Shown: one piece after another, positions 1 to 11,576 of the stretch | Numbering within the stretch: position 1 is the stretch's first letter | Layout: every line of letters begins with the position of its first letter | Source of the DNA: Straminergon stramineum | Taxonomy: Eukaryota > Streptophyta > Bryopsida > Hypnales > Calliergonaceae | Length of the DNA: 64,000 bases | Reading direction: 5' to 3' | NCBI GenBank assembly: GCA_963920665.1 | Contig: OY987266.1 | Coordinates: 5,895,001 to 5,959,000, forward strand | Notes under the pieces: generated by a model | The model's database searches: none | Seen by the model: only the letters and a program-made list of their open reading frames with translations | What the model was told of the DNA's origin: nothing | Position numbers and translations under genes: made by a program

Positions 1-576
1 TGAATTCATCCACATTTTAAATAGCAATGGAAATCTTCTGGCAAAAAAAGATTATTTTTTTTGGTGAGAAGTAGACATTTATCTTGGAATGGTGCAAGTT
101 GGCCCCGTGGTGCCGGAAAAAAAAGGGTTGCTACCAAATATAACTTTGACCCTTTGAGTAACTTTTGCCTAGGGTATCCCAATGTCACATTGTATAGGGC
201 CAAGGTGAATTGCGCCCCCCCCCCCCCTCCTCATTGCTACATAGTTTACACACTAAAATGTTTTTATTTGCAAAACATGACAAAATCTGTAAATTTTGAA
301 TTCACATTTGCAATCAAAATCCTCTAATGAGGTGTGATTGATGGAGAAATCAATGCTAGGAAATGGGACACAAAATAAGGGGTAATTTTTTTACAATTAT
401 CCTTTTGCATGGCAATGAAGGGGGTTAATTCTCCCTAGCCTGTTCTCTTTAATGCATTGGAAACTTAGAACCTCCTTTCACTTGCCACGAAGTAAATATG
501 AAAATTTGATCAATAACTAAGAATAGTAACTAGGTATACCTTAGTAGCAAACAATGGCATTCTCTTAGTTTTCTTT

Positions 577-813
577 GAAACACATGGACAATTTCCATTG
601 ATAGAGGAAATTGTACAACCAAGGAAGTCAAAAAGGGGCAAGTTTTTTTGGGTTTGGGGGGAACACATGGACAATTTCCATTCATAGAGGAAATAGTACA
701 ACCAAAGAAGCCCCAAAGTGGCAAGTTTTTTGGGTTTGAGGGGAACACATGGACAATTTCCATTCATAGAGGAAGTAGTTCAACGAACCAAGTGAGCCCC
801 AAAGTGGCAGTTT
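577..813 (-). repeat. Three-unit tandem repeat of about 83 bp carrying a retroposon-like tail
   Basis: The word CACATGGACAATTTCCATT begins at 581, 664 and 746, so the period is 83 then 82 bases. Each unit continues into a shared AGAGGAAAT-GTACAACCAA block and a gene-like GGGGCAAGTTTTTTGGGTTTG block. On the minus strand the word is followed by TTTCAAA and A-rich sequence. Isolated copies with T-runs on the same side occur near 1597, 1660 and 35061. The pattern suggests the A-tailed 3' end of a SINE or LINE that was later tandemly amplified here. Confidence 0.6.
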
Positions 814-1589
814 GAGGTGAAGGTATCCACCTTAACCCCTAAAAAGGCCCCTCGGTGTCTGTGTGCAGAAAAAGGAATTGCAGAAAGCCACCTGGTGGCC
901 TTCTGGTCCTTTTGAGTTTGTTTTGTTTTGTTTTTTGTTTTGTTTTGACACAAATTGAAACAGAATTTCATTGCAAAGAAGAGAAATACAGAACCCCAAC
1001 CACAAGTGGCCTTGGAGGACGACAAGGAGGTCCTTTTGAGGTTCGATTTAAGGTAAGGTAAGTGTTGCCCATTTTGTAACGTACTGTTGCACTCAGCGTG
1101 CAGCTGTTGCTCAGATTGCCACACAATGTTGGCTGCTGCAAATTAAAGTCCGTGGAAAACATCAGGTGGGACGGGATGGGACGGGCATCTTTCAGTTTCA
1201 GCCTTTCAGGAGGTGTGGGTGTGGCGTGGGTGGTGGTGGCTGATAAGTTTGGCTTTAATTTTTGATTCAGTAGAAGTTGGTGCAATCTCTGCTGTGCAGA
1301 CAATGGACGCCAGGACGCCAGGTTTGGAGTGATTTCAGGGTTCTCTATCTTAATGTAAGCTTATTGGTTTGTTGGGACTTTGGAATTTGGATCTTGTTGT
1401 TTTTTCTCATGTTTGGAGAGACTGGCACAAGTGCAGAAATCCAAGCCATGTGATTTCTTGGCAACTTTGCACTGGAACAACAGAGCATGTGGTACGACGG
1501 CGACGATCACGGACTGTGACAATCTGTCTGTATGGAAAAAGAACTGCATACTTTTTATGTATTCAATGTCAGGAAAGTTGTTTGGGGTT

Positions 1590-1690
1590 TTGTGGGGATT
1601 TTTTTGGAAACACATGGACAATTTCCATTGAGTCGTGCAAGGTTTTTATTTATTTATTTATTCTTTTGAAACACGTGGACAGTAGTGCAA
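1590..1690 (-). repeat. Two further A-tailed repeat ends
   Basis: Two copies of GAAACAC(A/G)TGGACA lie within 70 bases, each directly preceded on the plus strand by a T-rich run, one of them a TTTA microsatellite. This matches the tail of the family seen at 577-813 and 35061-35095. The copies are truncated and carry no coding sequence. Confidence 0.4.
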
Positions 1691-3360
1691 GGTTTTATAT
1701 AAGTTGAACTGAGTAGTTCGGTTTTTGTGTGAATGGTTGGGATTGGTAAATACAGACACATGACAAATGAGATATGGAAGTAGTTTGATCTCATCCTCTT
1801 TTGCATGGTTGAGTTTTGGGGGGTAACTTTTAACCAAAGAAGGACACTTCAACCCAAAGTGGTCCAAAGAAAATCCTTCTATGTAAGACAAAAGTGCATA
1901 GTGGCTCATTCTTGAAATATTGTGTGAAAAAGGGAAGGTCTTGCTCAGTAGTTGAGTGCTTTTGGTTGAGTCCAATGAGTGCTTTGGTTTTTTTGAAGTA
2001 GATGACTAACACTATACCCGAAAAGATGATTTCTATAGTGACCAATTTATCCTTAGAGGGTTAAATCATTTTTGGTCAATGCACCTTGAAATGGGATTCT
2101 TTGACAATTTTTCCAGAAACTTGAGATGGAAGGAAATATTTCCCTTGACTCTTAAGGTTTTTTAGTGAAGGAAAATATTTTGATACACAACCACACATGT
2201 CACATCTCACTATTAGAATACCATCTTTAAGAATACCAAATGGGGGTGGAAATACCTATAACCAATATTTTAAGCAACTATGGAGTCATTGAATTAGAAT
2301 CAACATACAACACTATTCTTAATACTTTTGCAATCAAAAATCACAAACTTTCAATAGAAAAATTGATTATTTTCTAAACCTACATTACTACTCTAAGAGT
2401 TTTAGAAATACAACTACATGATGTAATTCCAAAGGTTTTCAACATTTATGTATGCATATTGTACATATCAGTTGACTTGAATCTTCATATTTTCAAAATT
2501 GGTTTAGAATGCAAGTTTGGGAATGGATGCTTATACTTTACTAAATTCAATCTTGTGAGAATTTGTACCTCATTTTGTCATCCTACTTTTCGCCCCAATT
2601 TTGGCCCTAAATTCATCTAAATGTGTTCATTTTTTGACAACATCACTTTGTTAATGCCAACAAGGGGTAGCATGTCAATCTTTTAATGGTGAACGCTTAA
2701 ATACCATTGGATACATGGAAAGGCAAGTGTGGGTTATTTATAGGACATTTATGACTCCACTCTCAGACCAGGCATACCACTTAAAAAATTCACAAAGAGT
2801 ACAATTTTAATTGGGAAATTGTAATTCCACTTAGGTTTGATTCGTGAAACAAATACAAACCTCTTAAAAAAATATGTGCCCCTCTTGCTTTTCAATGGAT
2901 GAAATTGCTAATCTGCTACCAAATCTTAAGACAGGATAGGTAGAACCTCTCTTAGGGCTTGTTCACATGGGGAGACCAAACCTAATCTCCAACCCAACCC
3001 AGGTGGTTTGCTTGGAGCAATTGCCAACTCAATTTCCAATATGGAGCTCTAGTCCCTCCCATTCTCTATCCTCCTTGAATTTAGGATTTGCAAGCTTGCT
3101 CTCTTGGACATCAACCTGACTTACTATTTATCGAAAAGTATCTTCCACTTGTCTCCTTGTCTCACCTATTCCAAGACTTGTCTCTCTCACTTGCCTCAAT
3201 CATTGATTGTCACATGTCACTTAATTAAAAATATTAGGCAGAAAGTGAATGTTTTATTTGGAGAACCAGTTCACATCAAGAAGCATGATGTCGCATGGAC
3301 CGAACCTCAAAGCTCAGTCCCTGGAGTTCGACATCCGGTCGGTCCAAGCAAGGGTATAGC

Positions 3361-3400
3361 CTCTTAGTGCATGGTGCCGTGCCTGTTTGTGCACTAAGAG
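3361..3400. repeat. Perfect 11-bp stem hairpin
   Basis: CTCTTAGTGCA (3361-3371) is exactly complementary to TGCACTAAGAG (3390-3400), with an 18-base loop. It could be the foldback tip of a small mobile element or a structured RNA. Nothing nearby identifies it. Confidence 0.55.
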
Positions 3401-3562
3401 AGGTTCATGCATTTGTCGAGGTGTGTTAATGGCCACTAACTAACATGGCATCAAACTACACTACTTCCCAGAAAAAATCCTTAAAATTAGGTCCACCCAC
3501 GAACCTCTTTACTACATATTACACACTAACCAAGGATGCAATAAGCGAGGTTCTACCTATAC

Positions 3563-3680
3563 CATTCTATTTTTGGATGGATGTACATCATTTGGGATGA
3601 ATAGATGGAATTTCATCCATAGATTGCAAGTTTCATCCATTCCTATGGATGTAAATAGCTTCGTCCTTCTCCAGTAGCGA
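3563..3680. repeat. Dispersed repeat, copy 1 of a local direct pair
   Basis: This block (TTTTGGATG-ATGTACA, TTTGGGATGAATA, TTTCATCCAT, GTGGATGTAAATAGCTTC-type words in order) recurs at 4494-4615 in the same orientation with scattered differences. The two copies flank about 0.8 kb. They could be long terminal repeats of a very short element or two independent insertions. No primer-binding site or polypurine tract was recognised. Confidence 0.5.
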
Positions 3681-4360
3681 TTCTCCCTTCCTACACTACT
3701 ACCTTCCAATAAATGAATGGAGAAAAACCACCCTGTTGCAGCTGGCAATGCCTGAGAAAATGGAATAAAAAATCCCTGCTCCTGCTCCACACTCCACAGG
3801 AGAAAGTGTGGTAATATCCAAAAGGCATTTTTCCCTGCCACCATTTTTGATGCGGTGATATCCAAAACTGACCTCGTCCACTGTGTTTAGTTGATGTCAA
3901 TCTGTGGGGGGTTGTGCCCCACAGAATGTTCACCGTGGGTGGGTGGGTGTCACCAGCTGCCAAAGAACACAAATAGTATGCGCCTATGCGGAATTCAACG
4001 GTCTCAAAGCACTCTTCCAAAGCAACAGCATCAGTTATAGAACATAAACTTACTGTAGCCAACAGAAGGTGGGCACCCCCCTGGTGGCAAGTGCGCCACT
4101 GACCCCCAAACCGCCATCACCATCATCATCGCTCTGTGTGCATATCTCCAAAATCAACAATACGCACCAATATGGAAAAAAAGTGGTTCTAAAATTTGTA
4201 CAAAATTATTATTTTTTGGACCCTTCATAACTTTTGTGTACGGTATCCAAATGTTGTGTTGTTTGTTGCATTGGAACCTCATTTCATTTGCCAATTAAGA
4301 AAATCAATGGAAATTTGACCAATCTAATATGGCACAATAGCAAAAAAGCGGCGGCGTTTT

Positions 4361-4398
4361 GGAGGGAGGGAGGGGTGGGTGGGGGCGGGGAGGGGGGC
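4361..4398 (+). other. G-rich run with G-quadruplex potential
   Basis: Six or more runs of three to six G separated by single bases lie in 38 bases (GGAGGGAGGGAGGGGTGGGT and on). The surrounding sequence is AT-rich. The motif satisfies the usual four-run G-quadruplex pattern. It has no gene next to it. Confidence 0.6.
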
Positions 4399-4493
4399 AT
4401 GGTTTTCAATTTGAGTGAATTTTCACTAAAAAGTGACGCACATTTTTTTGTAGGGAATATATTGGGTGAGATATTCTTACTACTAAACCTTGG

Positions 4494-4615
4494 GATGGAA
4501 TCACTCTATTTTGGATGTATGCACACTCTTTGGGATGAATAAAGAAACTTCCATCCATATGTTACAAATTTCATCCATTTTCGTGGATGTAAATAGCTTC
4601 ATCGCTCTAGGGAAG
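4494..4615. repeat. Dispersed repeat, copy 2 of a local direct pair
   Basis: Second copy of the block at 3563-3680, same orientation, with the same order of words from TTTTGGATGTATG to GGATGTAAATAGCTTCATC. It is followed by an ACAA microsatellite near 4662-4680. Confidence 0.5.
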
Positions 4616-5757
4616 ATGGCTTCCGACACTGCCTAAAATAAATAATTAAAGAAAGAAAGACAAACAAACAAACAAACAAAATGGTGTTTTGGGGCGCCTA
4701 CCTTACAGATCCCACTGTATGACTGCTGCATATTAAGTTGTGAAGAATCTGTTTCGAACTGTGAGCTTGTCTTGTGAATGACAGGATCATCAGAAACTCA
4801 GAGGAGTGAGAGGCCTCCTGGGCTCCTCTGGGCCCTTAGCTTATTAGCTTCCAAAGGCTGCTGAATTGGTGGAAATTGAAAATGAAAGACAATAATATGG
4901 AAACGCCTGCAGTTGGTACTGTACTGTGGGCTGCAGTTTGTGCCCAACTTGTTTGTCACTCATGCAGAATGAATTGCACCTTTGGGACAAAAAATCGGAC
5001 AAAAAACTCTTCCTCCTGCACACTGACCATCACTTCCTGCACTCATTGCAAGTACACTGGTAGTTACTTATATAATAATAATAAGTAAGAGAGAGAGAGA
5101 GGGATCCCTGTAGGCTGCAATCATATTTGTCAATTTATTAACATCCCATAGACAACTTTACAAGTGGCACTACTTGAAAAAGATCTTTACAAATGATGTC
5201 ATTCAAATGGACAACTCTCTTATTGGTAGTATTTGTAATAGTAGTGAAAAAAATATTAACTTAAGAAAAATAATTTCAACTGAGGTAGGAGGCTCATAAA
5301 CTGTGGATCTAAGGGATAATGGACCTCTATAAGAAAATTAGTAGAACGTAGCATTTTTCATGTATTTTTGGTAGAAAGAGAAAAGAAAAATAGTTCATTG
5401 CTAATTTGAATGGTAATTTTTTGACTTAGAATGAATTAACTATGAATTTTCAAAGTGAAAGGTGCATAGGTCACTATTGGTGCTCATAGACTGGACCAAT
5501 CTTGATCAAAATCAATCTTTGAATGGAGTACTTCAAACTTAGGAAGTTTCTATAATTTTGGCTCTTAGAGAATTAATCCGCATCATGATTTTAATTATTT
5601 TAGCCTTACATGAATGTATATTTTTCTCAAAGGTATTTAAGAACACAATTAAAAAGCAAAAAGTGCATTGAAGGAACTATGATCCATTTTTGAAATTCTT
5701 TGCACTATTCATGACAACTCTATTGTATGATTGTAAATGCCCGCTCACAATTCGAGC
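4616..5757. other. Intergenic spacer, nothing assigned
   Basis: An (ACAA)n run near 4662-4680 and an (GA)n run near 5088-5101 are the only clear structures. Short open frames here have no recognisable protein features. Confidence 0.5.
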
Positions 5758-5992
5758 CTCCTACCTTAATGTGTGTTGTATTGTTGCCATACGCCAAAAT
5801 AAAAATAAAAGGTATTTTCTCATTTTTCTCATTCAAAAGATTCTGAATTTCAATATCTTATGTGTTGTGAGTTGGCAGAACGTCAAAAAATAAAGTTTAT
5901 GCACCCCTCTTTGCAAAGAAATTTGTGACTGTAGTAAAAATGCCATTGGGAGATGTACACTTTTGAAGATTTCACCATAACAAACACAACAA
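5758..5992. repeat. Spacer repeat unit, left part, interrupted by a TTAA element
   Basis: The order CTACCTTAATGTGTG, TTGCCATACGCCAAAATAAAA, GAATTTCAATATCTT, GCACCCCTC, GGGAGATGTACAC, TCACCATAACAAAC matches the tandem units at 11580-12360. The unit breaks at 5993 where the element at 5993-6927 begins, and resumes at 6928 with AGAAAACAAACAATTTAA and GGTATACATGCTAGTGTGCC. Confidence 0.6.
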
Positions 5993-6927
5993 TTAACCCC
6001 TAAATGTTTTCAACTATGTTTTCACCAAAAATGCTCCAGAATTGTCATTTCTAGTACAAGTACCAAATTTTAGGAAAAAAAACATTTTTGGACACATGTA
6101 ACCATGTGATCTTGTACTACACTGATATGAGAAGATGTGAGAAAAATTTCAGAAATTTCCACCATGTAGATTGTAAGATATAAACGTTTGAATTGGCAAA
6201 AATCCTTTTTTTGGCCTTGTGAAAAAATTGGGTAGTTGCATGTCACAAGGCCACATTTGTATGAAAAAAATTCCAAAATGGTGGTTACTCTCTTTGGATT
6301 CATTCTTGAGGGCAGGTTGGCTAAATTCTTGAAAAAATTCAGATCATTTGAAATTGTACAACATATAGGAAAAAAAAAGTAAGTATGACAAACTAGATAA
6401 TGATTCAAAATACTAAATTGTGAAGAATTTTGTTATACAATTGAAAAATGCCTATCCAAATGGTAGTAGTTTTGTAATAAACAATCTACATCCTATGATT
6501 TTATTTTTTTCAAAAAATATTGAAAATTGAGTAAAATAAAGGACTTCAAAGTTTATTTTGGAGTAGAGAATCTAAAACTACTTGCAAACTAAAACTCCTC
6601 ATAACTTTCATCTCATGAATCAAAACATAATGATTCAAAGCTTTCTATGTACATATAAATCTTTAAAAAAAATTACCAATTTTTATTTTTTTTAAAAGTG
6701 TTTTTAAAAAAAAATTGGGCTACCTAAAGATCAATGAAAATTACATATCATGCAATAACTTCTTAACCATGTAGTCAAAAGTTATAAAAATTGTTGGGCC
6801 TTAAAGCTACTCCTTGGGCACATATTGTGTGAAAATTTCAAAGAAGAAAAAGAAAATCTCCATTTGTAGTGAGTTGCCCCAAATCACTATGTTGCCAAAA
6901 AACGCAATTTGGGTGTTTAGGGGTTAA
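5993..6927 (+). mobile_element. TTAA-flanked inverted-repeat element, copy A (piggyBac-like MITE)
   Basis: The element opens TTAACCCCTAAATG and closes TTTAGGGGTTAA, so a 12-base terminal inverted repeat is framed by the palindromic tetranucleotide TTAA on both sides. It is about 935 bases and has no long open frame. It matches copy B (46815-47768) end to end in reverse orientation, for example GTTTTCACC, GCTCCA, CTAGTACAAGTA and GGATCTTGTA-type words in the same order at the same distances. Outer flanks show no longer target duplication, which favours TTAA itself as the target site. That combination is typical of piggyBac-superfamily non-autonomous elements; the superfamily is an inference because no transposase is present. 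Confidence 0.8.
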
Positions 6928-7028
6928 AGAAAACAAACAATTTAATTTTAAGGTATACATGCTAGTGTGCCATGTGCCTTTGCTACAACCAAAATAAAAG
7001 GAAAAGTAAGTTTCTAATTTTTTATTTC
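6928..7028. repeat. Spacer repeat unit, right part
   Basis: Continues the unit broken at 5992: AAACAAACAATTTAA, AAGGTAT, CTAGTGTGCCAT, GCTACAACCAAAATAAAAGG, AAGTAAGTTTCTAA. The same order is seen at 11730-11810 and 12335-12360. Confidence 0.55.
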
Positions 7029-7030
7029 AT

Positions 7031-8392
7031 AACAAGACGTGTGGACCCTAGAGAATCTCCTTCAAAAACAATATTATATATCTACATTAAAGAACTTGTT
7101 CTTGCAACATATAGATGGGGATTATTTTTTAAAATTGAATAATATTGTTTGTAAAGCCAAGGGATAAGCACTCATTGGATAACAAATATATGTTATTTTG
7201 AAATAATGTTATTGTAGTAGCATTAATCTTTGTTCTAGGTTCTTTGATTGAGTATGATTGAATATGATCTAGCCATTGAGTTTGTGTCTGATAATTAATA
7301 TGGTGACATTAGGGGAATAACATCGAGTGCAACTCCCATGGCTTGACAAGTTGTCAAGTTATTTCTTATAACCAGGCTTCACTCTTTTCAAATTAGCTAT
7401 TCCATAATCCAGACCACAAAATCTAAGATGATAGCTACATACTTAACAATAAGTTCTTGAAAGTGATAGTAATAGTTCATCAACTAGAAAAATCTAAACC
7501 TTCATAATTCTTGCACTTAGTATCAAAATATCACATTTCTTTGTGATTTTCTAACATCTTATTGCACTTTGATTAGTATAGTTGTATCACTTGAGTATGC
7601 TCAATGTTGGAAGTGGCAATTCTGGATGTCTCCACCATAGAATGTTGGTTGTTTGTCACCTTGTCAATGCTCATGGATGCAATAATAGTGATCCTAATGG
7701 ATATATGAGCAAGTGACAATAGTGTGCCACAAAATGCTTGAGTTCACAAACCTTATATAATTAGAATTGCATTCTTTCCTCCCAATATTCACAACATCTT
7801 GTTTTCAAGATCCATGTGGTACAAATGTAAGTCAAATGTGACAAGAACCTAGAAAACAATTGCATAGATAAAATTCCTTATTTCAATGTTTTTCTCATAA
7901 AGAACATATACATAAAAAAAAATCAATTCCAAATACCTCAACTACTTCAATGTTCATGTTTCATTTTTTTCATAACTTGGGGGGACACTTGGGTTGAGTT
8001 AGAAAACCACATGAGTTAAAACAAAGGGTCATTTTTATTCATGAAAGGTGACATTTCTTCTTAATTATAAAATTTTACATGTATTGTAGGGTGCTTTTAA
8101 CTCAAAAAAGGAATAATTTAAAAATCTAATTAGAATATGTCTAGAATCTTCTAGAATATTTTAGAATATACCTCAACTATTCCAAGTATGTGATAGCCCC
8201 TATTTAAATACTCTCTTAACGCATGTGATTACAATAGATATATATTAGAGATCCACTTGGGCTTTACAAACAATAATTACATACTCAATTCCTAAGAATA
8301 ATCCCCATCTACATGTTGTGAGAACAAATTTTTTGATGTAGATTTATTATATTGTTTTTGTAGGTGATTCTCTAGGACCCATACCTCTTGTT
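7031..8392. mobile_element. 1.36-kb element with ~140-bp terminal inverted repeats
   Basis: The arm 7031-7163 (AACAAGACGTGTGGACCCTA ... GTTTGTAAAGCC) reappears reverse-complemented at 8254-8392 (GGGCTTTACAAACAAT ... CCTCTTGTT). Shared words include AATAATCCCCATCTA, GTTG-AGAACAA and TTCTCTAGG. Similarity stops sharply outside both arms. The 1.1-kb interior has no long open frame. Long, imperfect arms with a non-coding centre fit a non-autonomous Mutator-like or foldback element. A target duplication could not be fixed by eye. Confidence 0.6.
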
Positions 8393-8587
8393 CCAAAACA
8401 ACCAATGCTTTTTTGGAGAACCATGAAGACATGGAGGTGCAATTTTCAAAATACATTTACACCATTCTAGGGCTTATTCTAAGTTGTGCTTCAAGGCCCG
8501 ATACGATTTGGGGTGTACTGCCATAGACTGCATGTAAGTTAACAAAAGAGAAACCCACAAAAGAATACTCACTATGTGAATACTAAC

Positions 8588-9165
8588 TTAACCCCTAAAC
8601 GCGTCGACATCCATTTTCTAGACAATGAACAAATTGAAACTCTAGTTTCATTCTCCTAACTACTTTGATGAAAGTTATTTTAATTTGTGAAGATACATTA
8701 TGAAGTTTTTGTCCTATCTAAGGGTTGGATTTGGTGTTACTAGAGTTCATATTTTTCTAAAATTACAAATGTGCATGTATGTCAAGTGGTCAAACTACAT
8801 TGACTTTAGTTCAAAACTAGATTAGCTAAAATGAGGTCATAGATAGGAAGAACACAAAAATTTCAAAAAATCACCATGTGAAGAGAACCTCATTTCAAAT
8901 CCATTCCAAAAAATTTTACTCCAAAAATGATAATACTTTACTTGCAATCGAATTTTGAAGGAATTTTGGAATATATCTTTCAAAATTAAAAAGAAGAAGA
9001 TTGGTGATAGCATTGGTGAATCTAACCATATAGATGGAATCTACAAATCAAAATCTATAACTTTAACTTGCATTTCAATTCCAAAATATGCTTCCAAATA
9101 GCACTTTACAATGATTTTTCTCAAATTGTCAATTCTAGAGATGAATCTAGACGTTTGGGGGTTAA
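8588..9165. mobile_element. TTAA-flanked inverted-repeat element, copy C
   Basis: Starts TTAACCCCTAAACGCGTC and ends GACGTTTGGGGGTTAA, so the inverted repeat is about 14 bases with one mismatch. It is 578 bases and non-coding. The interior differs in length from copies A and B, but the end structure and TTAA framing are the same. Confidence 0.7.
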
Positions 9166-11340
9166 AGTGCCATGTGAAGAGCTTGTCATTTAGAAATGGT
9201 TTGGCATACATAATTTGGCAATCTGGCATGAATTGATTGAGTTTCAAAATTATTGCAAGCATCATTTCTTCTCTTCATAGATGGATTTCACTTTTTCAAT
9301 TCAGGGTGTCATGGTAACACAAGTCACTTGAAGTACCAAATGAATGTGTACTAAAGCTAAAGTCTAGAGCATAATCTCTATGTAGACTCTACTGTAGGAA
9401 TTTATTCACCTACAATATAAATCGTGTGTTCTTTACATAACAAATGTTCGAGCCATATAGCTTCAATGTGTACTAATATTTCATCGAGATTACAGAGAGA
9501 TGTTAGATTTTTTCTAAAATCTTATCTTAAATCCTAATGCTTACTACGCAACAATTTTGCAACAATTTGAAAATCAAAAGTTCATACATGACACCACAAA
9601 GTCCTAATCTAAAACTCAAAAATCTTGAATGGCTCTTTGTTGCAAAGTTCATTCTCAACTCCATCTATCACATCTTTGTTGAATGCAGGGCGTATGGGAA
9701 GAGGTGAAGGAATGGGGACTCGTGTAATTCTAAAGGTGTACTTCCTTCTGTTTCTAAGTTGAATTTATGCATCTATCTGATTTATTGAAGATATACATGA
9801 TTCTGAATTTTCACCTCAAGCCAGAGAGTACAAATCCTGGTATTTCCCTTAAGTTTAAAATCGTACAAGTTCAAGGTTCAACCTTAATATTTGCAAACCC
9901 TAGCTAAGCATGAATTTCTCTATTGCTTTCATTGACTTTGTTTGTTTCTTTCTTTTCTTATGATAATCAGAGTATAAGGTTAACTTAGCATGGAAACGTT
10001 GTACTTAGAGTAAAGTATTGGAGCATGGTGATGTATGATTGACTTAGATCTATCTTATTCAAGTGCCTAGGGGTTTGTGGTAATTGTTTGAGTTTATTGC
10101 TTTAGCTTCCTGATACAACGATGAGCTTTGAAGAGACCTAACTAACTAACAGAACTCTATGGGCTAACCAAGCTTCCTCTGCAATGGTATCCTCAGGCAA
10201 TGATATTACAAGAAATCGGGAATTTTGAAGTTACGTGCTTAATGAGGCGTGATTCAACGATGCCATCACCAACTCACGCCACATTGGGACAAGCAAAAGG
10301 AATCTGATTTGGCAAGTAATGAAGTTGAATACTGTTGAATCGATCACTTCAACAAATCTTGCAGTTTTCATATTCCTATGGAATCGGCTATCATGGCGAG
10401 TTACTCTGGATTGATGCCTTTCTTGTACAGAACATTCAAGTCGAAGCTCTAGAAGAGGAAGAGGGCGCTTGAGATGTAGTCCTTGTCCATACCAAAACTC
10501 TGCCGAATTAAGGTTTCGACCTTGGAGGAAGCTTGCTTGGTTGAGAGTTTTGCCTAACTTATTACTTATGGTTGGAGAACGTCCGGAAGGCCTACGCAGA
10601 AGCCAGTGTTGTGACTAGTACCGACAAAGGGTGGGACAAAGATCATGGTATAGTTTGAGCAAGAAACATTTTTTGGTGTAGTGTTGCAAGTTGAAAAGTT
10701 GTAACCCTCGCTCTCTCTTGCACACTCTCTCGCTCTCACTCGCGCACTTTTCTTTTTTTCCTCCCTTGCACTCATCGCTTTCCTTGCAAACAAACTTGGG
10801 CGGTTTGTTTTCTTCTTGGCAGGGGCTCCTTTGTGTTCTTGAGGGTTGGCCTCGTATGGGACACCGAATATGTGGTCAAGGCCGTACTATATGGAGTGTT
10901 GCTGCTGTTGCTCCAGTCTAAAGGTGAGAAAATACCCTAACAAATCAGATTAGATGTTTTTGTTTGTTGTTGATGTCACTGCGCTGCAATCCTTACAAGT
11001 CGATTGCATTGTAAGGGTTGCATTTTAGTCACAGATTTGTAGCAATGGCCGTTACGAAACATCTACATTATGACGAACAGTGCGGGTAGTCCAATGCATT
11101 ACTCTTTGATTCTTCTGCCTATGTCTACAAGTTTAATGTCAGGATTCTATTAGAAATTGAACTTGCATTCCTTGCGACTGGCTGCTGCTGGCCTTGTAGC
11201 AGCTCTTGATGTGTTTGCAACACTTCTGAATATTATGTGATATGCTTATCGGCATTGGAGTTTTCATTTGTGCCGTAGAATGTTATATTTCTACATACTG
11301 TTGTTTATCTGAAGTACTCTCAACTGTTTCTAACGATTCA
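9166..11340. other. Mixed spacer with a less AT-rich, possibly genic segment
   Basis: From about 9640 the base composition is more balanced, and a pyrimidine-rich promoter-like tract (CTCGCTCTCTCTTGCACACT) lies near 10708. A frame reading MGHRICGQGRTIWSVAAVAP ends just before a GTGAGA donor-like site near 10924. No block matches a protein family I know, and long open frames are absent. It may be a decayed gene or an untranslated transcript. Confidence 0.3.
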
Positions 11341-11394
11341 CTCTATAATTGCAAATTCCATATATATATTCGAAATCTGTCATGCCAGTAACAC

Positions 11395-11462
11395 CGTTCT
11401 CTCGGATTATGTCAGCTTCGCGAGTGACACCGTTCTCTCGAGTTACATCAGCTTCACAGGTG
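11395..11462. repeat. Short tandem duplication of about 33 bp
   Basis: ACACCGTTCTCTCG followed by TCAGCTTCRC occurs twice head to tail. It sits at the edge of the larger repeat array that begins near 11577. Confidence 0.5.
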
Positions 11463-11576
11463 AATTCAAGATACTGGAGCTCGATCTTGGGACACAGTTC
11501 CCTCCACGTTCCTTCCACGTTCCCCGTAATCCCCCGAAGTTCCCCATCAGGGGAGCGTAAGTGTCCTCTAATGGGA

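Larger units (their letters stand above)
1..3360. other. Repeat-rich intergenic spacer, no supported gene
   Basis: No open frame here looks like a conserved protein. The stretch holds a C13-14 homopolymer near 218-231, an 83-bp tandem repeat (577-813), a T/G-rich GTTTT microsatellite near 913-947, and two further copies of the ACATGGACAATTTCC motif near 1597-1680. A possible but weak TTAA-bounded element could run 832-2064 (TTAACCCCTAAAAAGG at one end, TTAGAGGGTTAA at the other). The remainder is AT-rich sequence with no pattern I can assign. Confidence 0.5.

Noticed and set aside
832..2064. A seventh complete TTAA element
   Set aside because: Only the left end (TTAACCCCTAAAAAGG) fits well; the right end (TTAGAGGGTTAA) is weak and the interior holds other repeats, so it was not counted.
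3295..3345. Possible tRNA-like or SINE B-box (GAGTTCGACATCC)
   Set aside because: The word misses the B-box consensus at its last position, and no A-box or cloverleaf could be drawn.
3563..4615. LTR retrotransposon with the two direct repeats as LTRs
   Set aside because: Only 0.8 kb lies between the repeats, with no primer-binding site, polypurine tract or coding remains, and no target duplication was seen.
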